Assembly: GCF_003013695.1 (NCBI RefSeq)
Contig: NZ_CP027792.1
Coordinates: 2,500,501-2,564,500 of the forward strand
Source: Pulveribacter suum
GTDB lineage: Bacteria > Pseudomonadota > Gammaproteobacteria > Burkholderiales > Burkholderiaceae_C
Direction: 5' to 3'
Length of the DNA: 64,000 bases
The stretch's first letter is position 1. The number at the start of each line of letters is the position of its first letter. Position numbers and translations under genes: made by a program. The notes beneath the pieces were generated by a model. The model ran no database searches. It had not been told where the DNA came from and was given only the letters and a program-made list of their open reading frames with translations. Shown here one piece after another: positions 56,605 to 64,000 of the stretch.

Positions 56605-57465
56605 ATGAGCACCAAACAACAGCTGCGCGCGCTGGCGGCCCAGCGCCGCGGCGTCCTCGTTCCCGGCGCGTTCAACGCCCTCTCGGCCCGCGTGGTGGCC
56701 GACATGGGCTTCGAGGCGATCTACGTCACCGGCGCCGGCGTGACCAACATGTGGCTGGGCCTGCCCGACCAGGGCTTTATGGGCCTGGCCGACATCGCAA
56801 ATCACACCGCGCGCATCCGCGATGCGGTGGAGCTGCCGCTGATCGTCGATGCCGACACCGGCTTTGGCAACGCGCTGAACACCTACCACGCCGTGCGCAC
56901 GCTCGAGCGCGCCGGCGCCGACTGCATCCAGCTCGAAGACCAGGTCAGCCCCAAGCGCTGCGGCCACTTCAGCGGCAAGGACGTGGTGGAGGCGAGCGAA
57001 ATGGTCGGCAAGATCCGCGCCGCCTGCGACGCGCGGCGCGATGGCGACCTGCTCATCATGGCGCGTACCGACGCCGCCGCCATCCACGGCTTCGACGCCG
57101 CGGTGGAGCGGGCTCAAGCCTACGCCGAGGCGGGCGCTGACATCCTGTTCGTCGAGGCCGTGACCTCTGCCTCCGAAGTGCGCGCCCTGCCGCAACGCCT
57201 GGCCACGCCGCAGCTCATGAACATGGTCATCGGCGGCAAGACGCCCATCGTGGGCGCCGATGAGCTGGGCGCGCTGGGCTACGGCTTCGTGCTGTACGCC
57301 AACGCCGCGCTGCAGGGGGCGCTGGCCGGCATGCAAAAGGTGCTGGCCACGCTGCGCGACACGCGCGAGGTGCGCGAAGACCCGGCCCTGGTCGCGCCGT
57401 TTGCCGAGCGCCAGCGGCTGGTGGGCAAGCCCGCGTGGCATGCGCTGGAGCAGCGCTACCGCTAA
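56605..57465 (+). CDS. prpB: 2-methylisocitrate lyase
   Basis: A 286-residue isocitrate lyase-superfamily enzyme that splits methylisocitrate into pyruvate and succinate. VPGAFNALSARVVADMGFEA, DADTGFGNALNTYHAVRTLE, LEDQVSPKRCGHFSGKDVV (KRCGH active-site loop) and MARTDAAAIHGFDAAV are all present. It is the last gene of the unit, whereas prpB is first in many other bacteria. Confidence 0.95.
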   Translation: MSTKQQLRALAAQRRGVLVPGAFNALSARVVADMGFEAIYVTGAGVTNMWLGLPDQGFMGLADIANHTARIRDAVELPLIVDADTGFGNALNTYHAVRTLERAGADCIQLEDQVSPKRCGHFSGKDVVEASEMVGKIRAACDARRDGDLLIMARTDAAAIHGFDAAVERAQAYAEAGADILFVEAVTSASEVRALPQRLATPQLMNMVIGGKTPIVGADELGALGYGFVLYANAALQGALAGMQKVLATLRDTREVREDPALVAPFAERQRLVGKPAWHALEQRYR

Positions 57466-57480
57466 AGCGCCGCCATCTGG

Positions 57481-57531
57481 GCGAAATCGGCCTCCAGCCC
57501 TTGCGGGACAAGCGCTGGGAGCTATTGAAAA
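57481..57531 (+). repeat. Dispersed palindromic repeat, copy 8
   Basis: AAATCGGCCTCCAGCCCTTG, CGGGA, CAAGCGCTGGGAGCTATTGA. Intergenic, just after prpB, upstream of the ParD-like gene. Confidence 0.75.
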
Positions 57532-57583
57532 GATAGCGCCTGCCCACCGGATCCGCAGGGCGCCTCTTGAATGGGAACCAAAG

Positions 57584-57600
57584 TGGCGCAAAATGCGCCA
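57584..57600. promoter_or_regulatory. 17-bp palindrome, probable operator of the ParD-like/zeta pair
   Basis: TGGCGCA, AAA, TGCGCCA. It ends one base before the AAAGGAA ribosome site of the antitoxin gene, the usual place for autoregulation by an antitoxin or toxin-antitoxin complex. Confidence 0.65.
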
Positions 57601-57616
57601 TAAAGGAACCCGCACC

Positions 57617-57937
57617 ATGGCCCAACCCGCTTTCTCTTCCGTCAAGCTGCCCGGCTCCCTCGTGGAGCAGGCGCGCCAGGCCGCCCAGCCGCTGCGCCGC
57701 TCGGTTGCCAGCCAGATCGAATACTGGGCCACGCTCGGCCAGATCGTCGAGCACACGGGCCTGAGCGTGCAGGACGCACGCGCCGCCATCGAGCAGTACG
57801 AGGCCGCCGCTGCGCAGGCCACGGCGCCCGTGTCGGTCGAAGCGCTCACCCAACGGCTGCTGGCCGCCCAGGCACGCGGCACGCTGGCCGAGCGCGTGCG
57901 CGAGGTGGTGCGCGAGAACCAGTCGCGCGCCCAGTGA
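57617..57937 (+). CDS. ParD-like antitoxin
   Basis: A 106-residue protein of the ParD-like family: FSSVKLPGSLVEQARQAAQP, LRRSVASQIEYWATLGQIVE, then a helical C-terminal part that would wrap the toxin. The N-terminal part is a ribbon-helix-helix. AAAGGAA lies eight bases before the ATG. The stop overlaps the toxin start (GTGA). It is the probable repressor acting on the palindrome at 57584. Confidence 0.8.
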   Translation: MAQPAFSSVKLPGSLVEQARQAAQPLRRSVASQIEYWATLGQIVEHTGLSVQDARAAIEQYEAAAAQATAPVSVEALTQRLLAAQARGTLAERVREVVRENQSRAQ

Positions 57938-58560
57938 CGCGCCCCGCCGGCGGCGCCCACGCGGCGCCCTGCTGGTTCCACCTGCTGGCCGGGCCCAACG
58001 GCGCGGGCAAGTCCACGCTGTATCGCGCGCTGGTGCGCGAGGGCATCCTCGGCCCGCCGATGGAATTCGTGAACGCCGACCTGCACGAGCAGGCGCAGCT
58101 GCAGCACATCGCCGACGCGCAGGAGCGGTCGCTGGCCGCCCGCGCCTGGGCCGACGCGCGCCGCGCCGCGCTGATCGAGGCGGGCACGCCGTTCGCCAGC
58201 GAGACGGTGTTCTCGCACCCCTCCAAGCTGGCGCTCATCGACCACGCCCGCCGCCGCGGCTTCACCGTCGCGCTGCACGTGGTGGCGCTGGACGAGCCGC
58301 AGCGCCTGCTCGAGCGCGTGGCCCGGCGCGTGCGCGAGGGTGGCCACCCGGTGCCGCCCGAGCGCATCCTGGCGCGCCTGCCGCGCACCCTGGCGCTGCT
58401 GGCGCAGGCGGTGCGCCGGGCCGACGTGGCGTATCTGTATGACGGCGCCGAGGTCGAGGCTGGCGGCCCCCAGCTGGTGGCCGTGCGCACGCCGGCGGGG
58501 ACGACCGAGCTGGCCACGCCGCTGCCCGCATGGGCGCAGGCCATGCTGCGCGCCGACTGA
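57934..58560 (+). CDS. Zeta-toxin-like kinase
   Basis: A 208-residue P-loop kinase of the zeta toxin type: Walker A GPNGAGKST at residues 20 to 28, then MEFVNADL, FASETVFSHPSKLALI and VVALDEPQRLLERVARRVREGGH (lid Arg residues). Zeta toxins phosphorylate UDP-N-acetylglucosamine, but some relatives act on other targets. It starts with GTG inside the antitoxin stop. No epsilon antitoxin is present; the ParD-like gene takes its place. Confidence 0.82.
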   Translation: MTRPAGGAHAAPCWFHLLAGPNGAGKSTLYRALVREGILGPPMEFVNADLHEQAQLQHIADAQERSLAARAWADARRAALIEAGTPFASETVFSHPSKLALIDHARRRGFTVALHVVALDEPQRLLERVARRVREGGHPVPPERILARLPRTLALLAQAVRRADVAYLYDGAEVEAGGPQLVAVRTPAGTTELATPLPAWAQAMLRAD

Positions 58561-58576
58561 GCACCAATAAACCCGG

Positions 58577-58624
58577 TAAAAAAACAGCCTCCAGCGCTTG
58601 CTGGACAAGCGCTGGCAGCTCTCT
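58577..58624 (+). repeat. Dispersed palindromic repeat, copy 9
   Basis: The best copy: CAGCCTCCAGCGCTTG, CTGGA, CAAGCGCTGGCAGCT. Intergenic, just after the zeta toxin gene. Confidence 0.8.
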
Positions 58625-58727
58625 TTTCAGGAGCACCCGCGCTGGCGCATGGCGAGGCGCTGCCACACAGGGCACCCGTTGACCGCCCGCGTACGCAGCA
58701 AAGGACCGCCGGGGCGCTGCCCGCTGC

Positions 58728-59672
58728 TCAGGGCACGAAGACGATGTGCTCGCCAGCGTGCGGGGGTGCGTTCCACACCTGCTCCACGTCGCGCAGCGGC
58801 ACGGCCCGCGCGTCGATGCGAAAGCTGCCGCGGGCGATCTCGTGCACCAGCGCCGGCAGCTCCATCAGGATTTCCTGCTGCGGCACCGAGCCCAGCCCGC
58901 TGCCCACCAGGCGCAGATTGGCCGAGCGCAGCAGCGCACCGGCCAGCGCGGCCGATTCGCCCGCCACCGAGCCGATATGGATCCAGGTCAGCAGCTGGCT
59001 GCGGTCTGCGCGCCGCTCGACCAGCGTGTGCAGCGCGGCCATGGCGGGCGCGCCCCAGACGAAGTCGAGCACGACATCCACCTTGCGCGCCAGCGCGCCC
59101 AGCCGGGCTGCGTCGTCCAGCGCCACGGTGTCAGACGCGCCCAGCGCGGGGAGCTGCGCGAGCTGTTGCGAGTTGCGCCCCGCCGCGATGACCTGCGAGG
59201 CGCCCAGGTGGCGGGCAATCTGCACGGCCATGCGGCCGGCGCTGCCCGTGGCGCCCAGGATGAGCACCTTGTGCCCCCGCCGAAACGGCACGCGGCAGCG
59301 CAGTGCCAGCCACGACGCCATGGCCGGGTTCATCGCGCCGGCCACGGCGACCGGGTCGCTGCCGGGCGGCAGCTCGATGCTGTGGCCGGGCGCGATCACG
59401 GTCCTTTGCGCCATGGTGCCGGGCTGGCCGGGGGCCTGCGCGAAGTAGCGCAGCCGGCCATCGCTGCCGCGGCCGACGCCGTCCACCCCCGCGATTTGCG
59501 GCAGCTGTGCGGCGCGGGCGTAGTGCGCTGCGGACGCGCGCCCGCGGGCCAGGTGGTGCAGGCCGGCGGCGAGCACATCGACCTGCATCTCGCCGGGCTC
59601 GGCAGCTATCGGTTCGCCAAAGTCGCCATAGTGCGGCGCACGGTCGAAGGTGGTGATGACGGCGGCTTTCAT
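58728..59672 (-). CDS. MDR-family NADPH:quinone reductase-like oxidoreductase
   Basis: A 314-residue medium-chain dehydrogenase: substrate domain first (MKAAVITTFDRAPHYGDFGE), Rossmann motif GATGSAGRMAVQIARHLGA, and a C-terminal closing segment. No structural or catalytic zinc cysteines are seen, so it belongs to the zinc-free quinone-reductase branch. Substrate unknown. It is divergent from a MarR regulator across an inverted repeat and probably under its control. Confidence 0.83.
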   Translation of the reverse strand: MKAAVITTFDRAPHYGDFGEPIAAEPGEMQVDVLAAGLHHLARGRASAAHYARAAQLPQIAGVDGVGRGSDGRLRYFAQAPGQPGTMAQRTVIAPGHSIELPPGSDPVAVAGAMNPAMASWLALRCRVPFRRGHKVLILGATGSAGRMAVQIARHLGASQVIAAGRNSQQLAQLPALGASDTVALDDAARLGALARKVDVVLDFVWGAPAMAALHTLVERRADRSQLLTWIHIGSVAGESAALAGALLRSANLRLVGSGLGSVPQQEILMELPALVHEIARGSFRIDARAVPLRDVEQVWNAPPHAGEHIVFVP

Positions 59673-59689
59673 GGGTGGCTCCTGCATTA

Positions 59690-59729
59690 AGTTCGTAATG
59701 CGATCTATTTTTGATGCGTATTACGAACT
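59690..59729. promoter_or_regulatory. Operator-like inverted repeat between the MDR and MarR genes
   Basis: AGTTCGTAAT at 59690-59699 and ATTACGAACT at 59720-59729 are perfect ten-base inverted arms, 20 bases apart. They lie between both starts, in an A/T-rich gap, and likely bind the MarR protein. Confidence 0.75.
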
Positions 59730-59749
59730 ATGTCAAGATGCTTTCCACC

Positions 59750-60202
59750 ATGAGCAGAAAAAAAATGAGCGCACCGCCCTCCGACGTCTTTCACGAAGAC
59801 CTGGCCAATGCGCTGGTGCCGGTCGCCTTTGCCACCATGGCCGTGCTCAACAAGATAGGCGCCGAGAACGATCTCTCGCTCACGCTGCTGCGCACGCTGG
59901 GCATCCTGCGCGACCGCCGCCCGCGCATGGCGGAACTGGCCGAACACCTGGGGCTGGAAAAGCAGACCCTGTCGGGGCTGGTTGCACGCGCTGAAAAACG
60001 CGGCCTGGTGGCCCGCGCGCCCAATGCGCACGACGGCCGGGCGACGGACGTGTCGCTGACGGAGGAAGGCGCTGCGCTGGTCCAGCGCCTGCATGCGCAG
60101 GCGCAGCAGGCGCTGGCGCCCCTGGCCGAGCACCTCAGCGCGGCGGACCAGCGCGTGCTGCAAGAGCTGCTCCAGCGCATGCACCGCCGCTACGGCGCCT
60201 GA
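59750..60202 (+). CDS. MarR-family regulator
   Basis: A protein of about 150 residues: helical dimer region (VAFATMAVLNKIGAENDLSL), then winged HTH with MAELAEHLGLEKQTLSGLVARAEKRGLV and the wing NAHDGRATDVSLTEEG. MarR proteins usually sense small aromatic compounds or oxidants and repress a divergent gene, here the MDR oxidoreductase. The start at 59750 (MSRKK) or 59765 (MSAPP) cannot be separated; a TTG further upstream lies in the operator. Confidence 0.85.
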   Translation: MSRKKMSAPPSDVFHEDLANALVPVAFATMAVLNKIGAENDLSLTLLRTLGILRDRRPRMAELAEHLGLEKQTLSGLVARAEKRGLVARAPNAHDGRATDVSLTEEGAALVQRLHAQAQQALAPLAEHLSAADQRVLQELLQRMHRRYGA

Positions 60203-60253
60203 CGGGCCTGGCCGGGCGGCTGCGCGGGGCAGGCAAGCGGGCGCCCGGCCGGC

Positions 60254-61183
60254 CTACAGCAGCTGCACCCCCTTGAGCGTGACGAAGCTCGTCTCGCGCG
60301 TGACCGCTACAAAATCCTGCATCCACGGCCTGCTGGACAGCTGCGGCAGGCAGGCCGCGTGCAGTTCGCCGCGCAGGCCCTGCGGCCCGATGGGGCGGGC
60401 CTGCACGTAGCCACGCTCCAGGTAGCCCTGCACCGCCCACACGGGCAGCGCGGCCACGCCCCGGCCGCTGGCCACCAGCTGCAGCATGGCCACGGTGAGC
60501 TCGGTGGTGCGCCGCGGCGGGCGCACGCCGGCGGGCTCCAGCACCTGGCGCACCAGGTCCAGCATGTCGTTGGGCACGGGGTAGGTGATGAGCGTCTGGT
60601 CGGCAAAGTCCTGCGCCTGCAGATGCGGCTTGGCCAGCAGCGCGTGGCCATGCGCCAGCAGGGCGCGGATCTCGAAGGCGAACAGCGCGTGGTGGTCGAC
60701 CGCGGCCGCGTCGCCTGCGTCCACCTCCGAGACGATGGCCACGTCCGCCCGGCCCTGGTGCAGCAGGCCCACCGGGTCGGCGTGAAAGCCGCTCACGATG
60801 TCCAGCTCCACCTCGGGCCAGCGGGCGCGAAAGGCGTCCATGGCCGGCATCAGCCAGTCAAAGCAGGTGTGGCACTCCACGGCGATGCGCAGCTGCCCGC
60901 CCTGGCCCTGCACCAGCCGCGCCACGTCGCGCTCGGCCGCCTCGATCTGCGGCAGCACGGCGTCGGCCAGCAGCAAGAGCCGGCTGCCGGCGGCGCTGAA
61001 CTGCGGCGGCACCGACTTGCGCTCGAACAGCGGCGCGCCGTAGCGCTCTTCCAGCAACTTCACCTGGTGCGACAGGGCGGACTGCGTCAGGTTGAGCAGC
61101 TGCGCCGCGCGCACCAGGCTGCCGCTGTCACGCAGGGCTTGCAGGGTGCGCAGGTGGCGCACCTCCAGGATGGATTGAATCAT
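60254..61183 (-). CDS. metR: LysR-type regulator MetR
   Basis: A 309-residue LysR regulator: HTH at residues about 5 to 60 (LEVRHLRTLQALRDSGSLVR, LNLTQSALSHQVKLLEERYG), then the effector domain. The DNA-binding part and VECHTCFDWLMPAMDAFRARWPEVE match MetR, which responds to homocysteine. It is divergent from metE, the classical MetR target. The C-terminus includes ETSFVTLKGVQLL. Confidence 0.92.
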   Translation of the reverse strand: MIQSILEVRHLRTLQALRDSGSLVRAAQLLNLTQSALSHQVKLLEERYGAPLFERKSVPPQFSAAGSRLLLLADAVLPQIEAAERDVARLVQGQGGQLRIAVECHTCFDWLMPAMDAFRARWPEVELDIVSGFHADPVGLLHQGRADVAIVSEVDAGDAAAVDHHALFAFEIRALLAHGHALLAKPHLQAQDFADQTLITYPVPNDMLDLVRQVLEPAGVRPPRRTTELTVAMLQLVASGRGVAALPVWAVQGYLERGYVQARPIGPQGLRGELHAACLPQLSSRPWMQDFVAVTRETSFVTLKGVQLL

Positions 61184-61187
61184 CGAA

Positions 61188-61227
61188 ATTATTCAAGTTG
61201 AACAGCTAAAACTTTCGTTTGAATAAT
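61188..61227. promoter_or_regulatory. Putative MetR-binding region between metR and metE
   Basis: ATTATTCAA (61188-61196) and TTGAATAAT (61219-61227) are perfect nine-base inverted arms; TTCAAGTTGAA (61192-61202) is a palindrome overlapping the first. They resemble the TGAA/TTCA pattern of MetR sites. The region is A/T-rich compared with its surroundings. Confidence 0.6.
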
Positions 61228-61283
61228 AAACGCAGGCGGCAGACCATCGGGGCTATTCCATTTCCCACCAGGAGCCCCCCGCC

Positions 61284-63677
61284 GTGACCACCGCCGCCCC
61301 CACCCGCCCCGTCCTCACCCACACGCTGGGCTTTCCGCGCATGGGCGCGGCGCGCGAACTGAAATTCGCCCTGGAGCGCCACTGGCGCGGCGAGATCGAC
61401 GCTGCCGCGCTGCAAGCCGTGGGCGCCGAGCTGCGCGCGCGCCACTGGCAGGCGCAGCGCGACGCCGGCCTGGGCCTCGTCACCGTGGGCGACTTTGCCT
61501 ATTACGACCACGTGGCCAACCACATCCAGCTGCTGGGCTGCGAGCCGGCGCGCTTCGGCTTTGCGCCCGGCGCGCCCGAGCTGGCGCGCTACTTCGCCCT
61601 GGCGCGCGGCACCACCGGCCACGACCCGCAGGCCTGCGGCGCCGGCTGCGCGCACGGCCATGCGGCGCCCGAGGGCCACGCGGCGCTGGAGATGACCAAG
61701 TGGTTCGACACCAACTACCACTACCTGGTGCCCGAGCTGCACGCGGATACGCAATTCCACCTGGCCAGCGAGCGCCTGTTCGACGAGGTGCGCGAGGCGC
61801 AGGCGCTGGGCCACGCCGTCAAGGCCCAGCTCGTCGGCCCGCTCACCTTCCTGTGGTTGGCCAAGGACAAGGGTGATGCGCCCTTCGACCGCCTGGCGCT
61901 GCTGGAGCGCCTGCTGCCGGTGTATGCGCAGATCCTGGCGTGCCTGAAAGACCTGGGCGTGCAGTGGGTACAGATCGACGAGCCCATCCTCGGCCTGGAG
62001 CTGCCCGCCGCCTGGAGCCAGGCCTTCGAGCCCGCCTACTGGCAGCTGGGCAAGGCCGGCCCACAGGTGCTGCTGGCGACGTATTTCTCCCCCTTGCAGG
62101 ACAACCTGCGCCTGGCCTGCCAGCTGCCTGTGGCCGGCCTGCACGTGGACGCCGTGCGCGCCCCCGAGGAGCTGACCGGCGTGGCCGACTGGCTGCCGGG
62201 CTACAAGGTGCTGTCGGTGGGCATCGTCGATGGGCGCAACATCTGGCGCTGCGACCCGGACGCGGCGCTGGCGCTGCTCGCACCCATAGCCGCCAAGCAC
62301 CCGGGCCCGCTGTGGCTGGCGCCTTCGTGCTCGCTGCTGCACGTGCCGCAGTCGCTCAAGGGCGAAGAGCGGCTGGATGGCGAACTGCGCTCGTGGCTCG
62401 CCTTTGCCGAAGAAAAGCTGCATGAACTGGCCCTGCTTGCCGCCCTGCTGGATGGCAGCGCGCAGCAGCAGGGCCCGCGCCTGGCCGCCGCCCGCGCCGT
62501 CATCGCCAGCCGCCGCGCCAGCGCCCGCGTGCACCGCGCAGACGTCGCCCGCCGCCTGGCCGATGCCCCGGCCGGCGCCGACCAGCGCCGCGCTCCCTTT
62601 GCCGCGCGCCGGCTGGTGCAGCGCACGCGGCTGCCCCTGCCGCTCTTGCCCACCACCACCATAGGCTCGTTCCCGCAGACGGCGCAGATCCGCGCCGCGC
62701 GGGCCGCGCACCGGCGCGGCCAGCTGCCCACGCAGGATTACGAAGCGCAGATGCGCGCCGAGATCGCGGACGTGGTGCGCCGCCAGGAAGCCCTGGGCCT
62801 GGACGTGCTGGTGCATGGCGAGGCCGAGCGCAACGACATGGTCGAATACTTCGGCGAGCAGCTGGCGGGCTTTGCCTTCACGGCAAACGGCTGGGTGCAA
62901 AGCTATGGCTCGCGCTGCGTCAAGCCGCCCATTCTGTACGGCGACGTGGCGCGCGATACGCCCATGACGGTGGCCTGGACGCAGTACGCGCAAAGCCTCA
63001 CCGACCGCCCCATGAAGGGCATGCTGACCGGGCCGGTGACCATCCTGCAATGGTCCTTCGTGCGCGACGACCAGCCGCGCAGCCGCACCTGCGAGCAGAT
63101 CGCCTGGGCCATCCGCGACGAGGTGGTGGACCTGGAGAAAGCCGGCATCGCCATCGTGCAGATCGACGAGCCGGCCATCCGCGAGGGCCTGCCGCTGCGC
63201 CGCGCGCAGTGGCAGCAGTATCTCGCCTGGGCCACGCGGGCGTTTCGCATCGCCGCCAGCGGCGTGGGCAATGGCACGCAGATCCACACCCACATGTGCT
63301 ACAGCGAGTTCAACGACATCCTGCCGGCCATCGCCGCGCTGGACGCGGACGTGATCACCATCGAGACCAGCCGCTCGCACATGGAGCTGCTCACGGCCTT
63401 TGGCGACTGGCGCTACCCGAACGAGATCGGCCCGGGCGTGTACGACATCCACTCGCCGCGCGTGCCGGGCGAGGGCGAGATGCTGCACCTGCTGCGCCGC
63501 GCCGCGCAGGTGGTGCCGGTGCAGCACCTGTGGGTCAACCCCGACTGCGGCCTGAAGACGCGTGCCTGGCCCGAGACCGAGGCCGCGCTGCGCGCCATGG
63601 TGCAGGCCACGCGCCAGCTGCGCGCCGAGCTGGCGCCTGCGGCCAGCGCGCCGGCGCCGCAGGCCCTGCCGGCCTGA
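61284..63677 (+). CDS. metE: Cobalamin-independent methionine synthase
   Basis: A 797-residue MetE that methylates homocysteine from methyl-tetrahydropteroyl-glutamate without B12. The N-terminal barrel begins [19 protein letters not shown]; the C-terminal catalytic barrel has [17 protein letters not shown], zinc ligands in [12 protein letters not shown] and NPDCGLKTR, and [20 protein letters not shown]. The start is GTG with AGGAG nine bases before. Somewhat longer than E. coli MetE, with an Ala-rich C-terminus. Regulated by the divergent metR. Confidence 0.96.
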   Translation: MTTAAPTRPVLTHTLGFPRMGAARELKFALERHWRGEIDAAALQAVGAELRARHWQAQRDAGLGLVTVGDFAYYDHVANHIQLLGCEPARFGFAPGAPELARYFALARGTTGHDPQACGAGCAHGHAAPEGHAALEMTKWFDTNYHYLVPELHADTQFHLASERLFDEVREAQALGHAVKAQLVGPLTFLWLAKDKGDAPFDRLALLERLLPVYAQILACLKDLGVQWVQIDEPILGLELPAAWSQAFEPAYWQLGKAGPQVLLATYFSPLQDNLRLACQLPVAGLHVDAVRAPEELTGVADWLPGYKVLSVGIVDGRNIWRCDPDAALALLAPIAAKHPGPLWLAPSCSLLHVPQSLKGEERLDGELRSWLAFAEEKLHELALLAALLDGSAQQQGPRLAAARAVIASRRASARVHRADVARRLADAPAGADQRRAPFAARRLVQRTRLPLPLLPTTTIGSFPQTAQIRAARAAHRRGQLPTQDYEAQMRAEIADVVRRQEALGLDVLVHGEAERNDMVEYFGEQLAGFAFTANGWVQSYGSRCVKPPILYGDVARDTPMTVAWTQYAQSLTDRPMKGMLTGPVTILQWSFVRDDQPRSRTCEQIAWAIRDEVVDLEKAGIAIVQIDEPAIREGLPLRRAQWQQYLAWATRAFRIAASGVGNGTQIHTHMCYSEFNDILPAIAALDADVITIETSRSHMELLTAFGDWRYPNEIGPGVYDIHSPRVPGEGEMLHLLRRAAQVVPVQHLWVNPDCGLKTRAWPETEAALRAMVQATRQLRAELAPAASAPAPQALPA

Positions 63678-63691
63678 GCCGGCAGGTATTG

Positions 63692-63750
63692 GAGCCAAAT
63701 CGGCCTCTAGCGCTTTCTGGGCTTGCGCTGGCAGCTATGTAAACCATAGC
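63692..63750 (+). repeat. Dispersed palindromic repeat, copy 10
   Basis: CCAAATCGGCCTCTAGCGCT, TTCTGGG, CTTGCGCTGGCAGCTATGTA. Intergenic, between metE and the RND pump fragment. Confidence 0.75.
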
Positions 63751-63783
63751 AACCAGCGGCCCGCCCGCAGCGCCCGGGCCGGC

Positions 63784-64000
<217 letters not shown>

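Noticed and set aside
61206..63698. Open frame of about 830 codons on the minus strand opposite metE
   Set aside because: Complement of metE, with a low-complexity product; metE has all zinc and folate motifs.

Overview
The window is high-G+C DNA (about two thirds G+C by eye) from a betaproteobacterium of the order Burkholderiales, most likely family Comamonadaceae (Acidovorax, Alicycliphilus, Diaphorobacter or Melaminivora type). Evidence: the housekeeping blocks rimP-nusA-infB-rbfA-truB-typA, smpB/ratA/rnfH, glyA-nrdR and the prpC-acnD-prpF-prpB methylcitrate cluster, plus ten copies of a short dispersed palindromic repeat that I associate with such genomes from memory. No rRNA, CRISPR array or insertion sequence was seen.

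Region 1 (1 to about 14,760) is one end of an integrative and conjugative element. It holds the 3' end of traG, a CopG-type regulator and a complete Tn4371/RP4-like mating-pair operon (trbB, C, D, E, J, eex/trbK, L, F, G, I, DUF2274), mostly with overlapping stop/start codons. Between trb and the end lies a small accessory pocket: a HEPN-motif protein, an AlpA-like regulator, and a two-gene HicA-like plus HTH module with a palindromic operator. A P4-type tyrosine integrase follows, pointing away from a repeat-rich attachment region that abuts the 3' end of guaA. The element continues off the left edge.

Region 2 (14.75 to 36.5 kb) is chromosomal: guaA and guaB; a DUF4124 protein; rnfH, ratA and smpB; a secreted-repeat lipoprotein; a 3-hydroxyisobutyryl-CoA hydrolase with an EamA exporter; then typA, truB, rbfA, infB, nusA and rimP on the minus strand. 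rimP is preceded by a sigma70-like promoter and an attenuator-like terminator. After it come a thioredoxin-fold protein, two c-type cytochromes and a short-chain dehydrogenase in one tight operon, then rnr.

Region 3 (36.5 to 49.2 kb) has two identical tRNA-Leu(CAG) genes each with a terminator, a DUF349 protein, a 965-base gap containing a likely structured RNA, a lytic transglycosylase with a long leader, a ZTP riboswitch in front of glyA, nrdR, aroC, a CBS protein, metY, an alpha/beta hydrolase, hemH and hslR.

Region 4 (49.2 to 64.0 kb) has an acquired-looking DUF1643 gene, an ScfR/RamB-type regulator divergent from the methylcitrate genes (propionate use), a ParD-like/zeta toxin-antitoxin pair with an operator palindrome, a MarR regulator divergent from an MDR oxidoreductase over a 10-bp inverted repeat, the metR/metE pair, and the C-terminal end of a heavy-metal RND pump. 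With metY, metE and ZTP-controlled glyA, the window carries a sizeable part of one-carbon and methionine metabolism.

The least explained parts are the accessory pocket at 10.8 to 13.2 kb, the structured RNA near 40.1 kb, and the dispersed repeat that lies inside several conserved genes. All assignments come from reading the sequence; no search was run.
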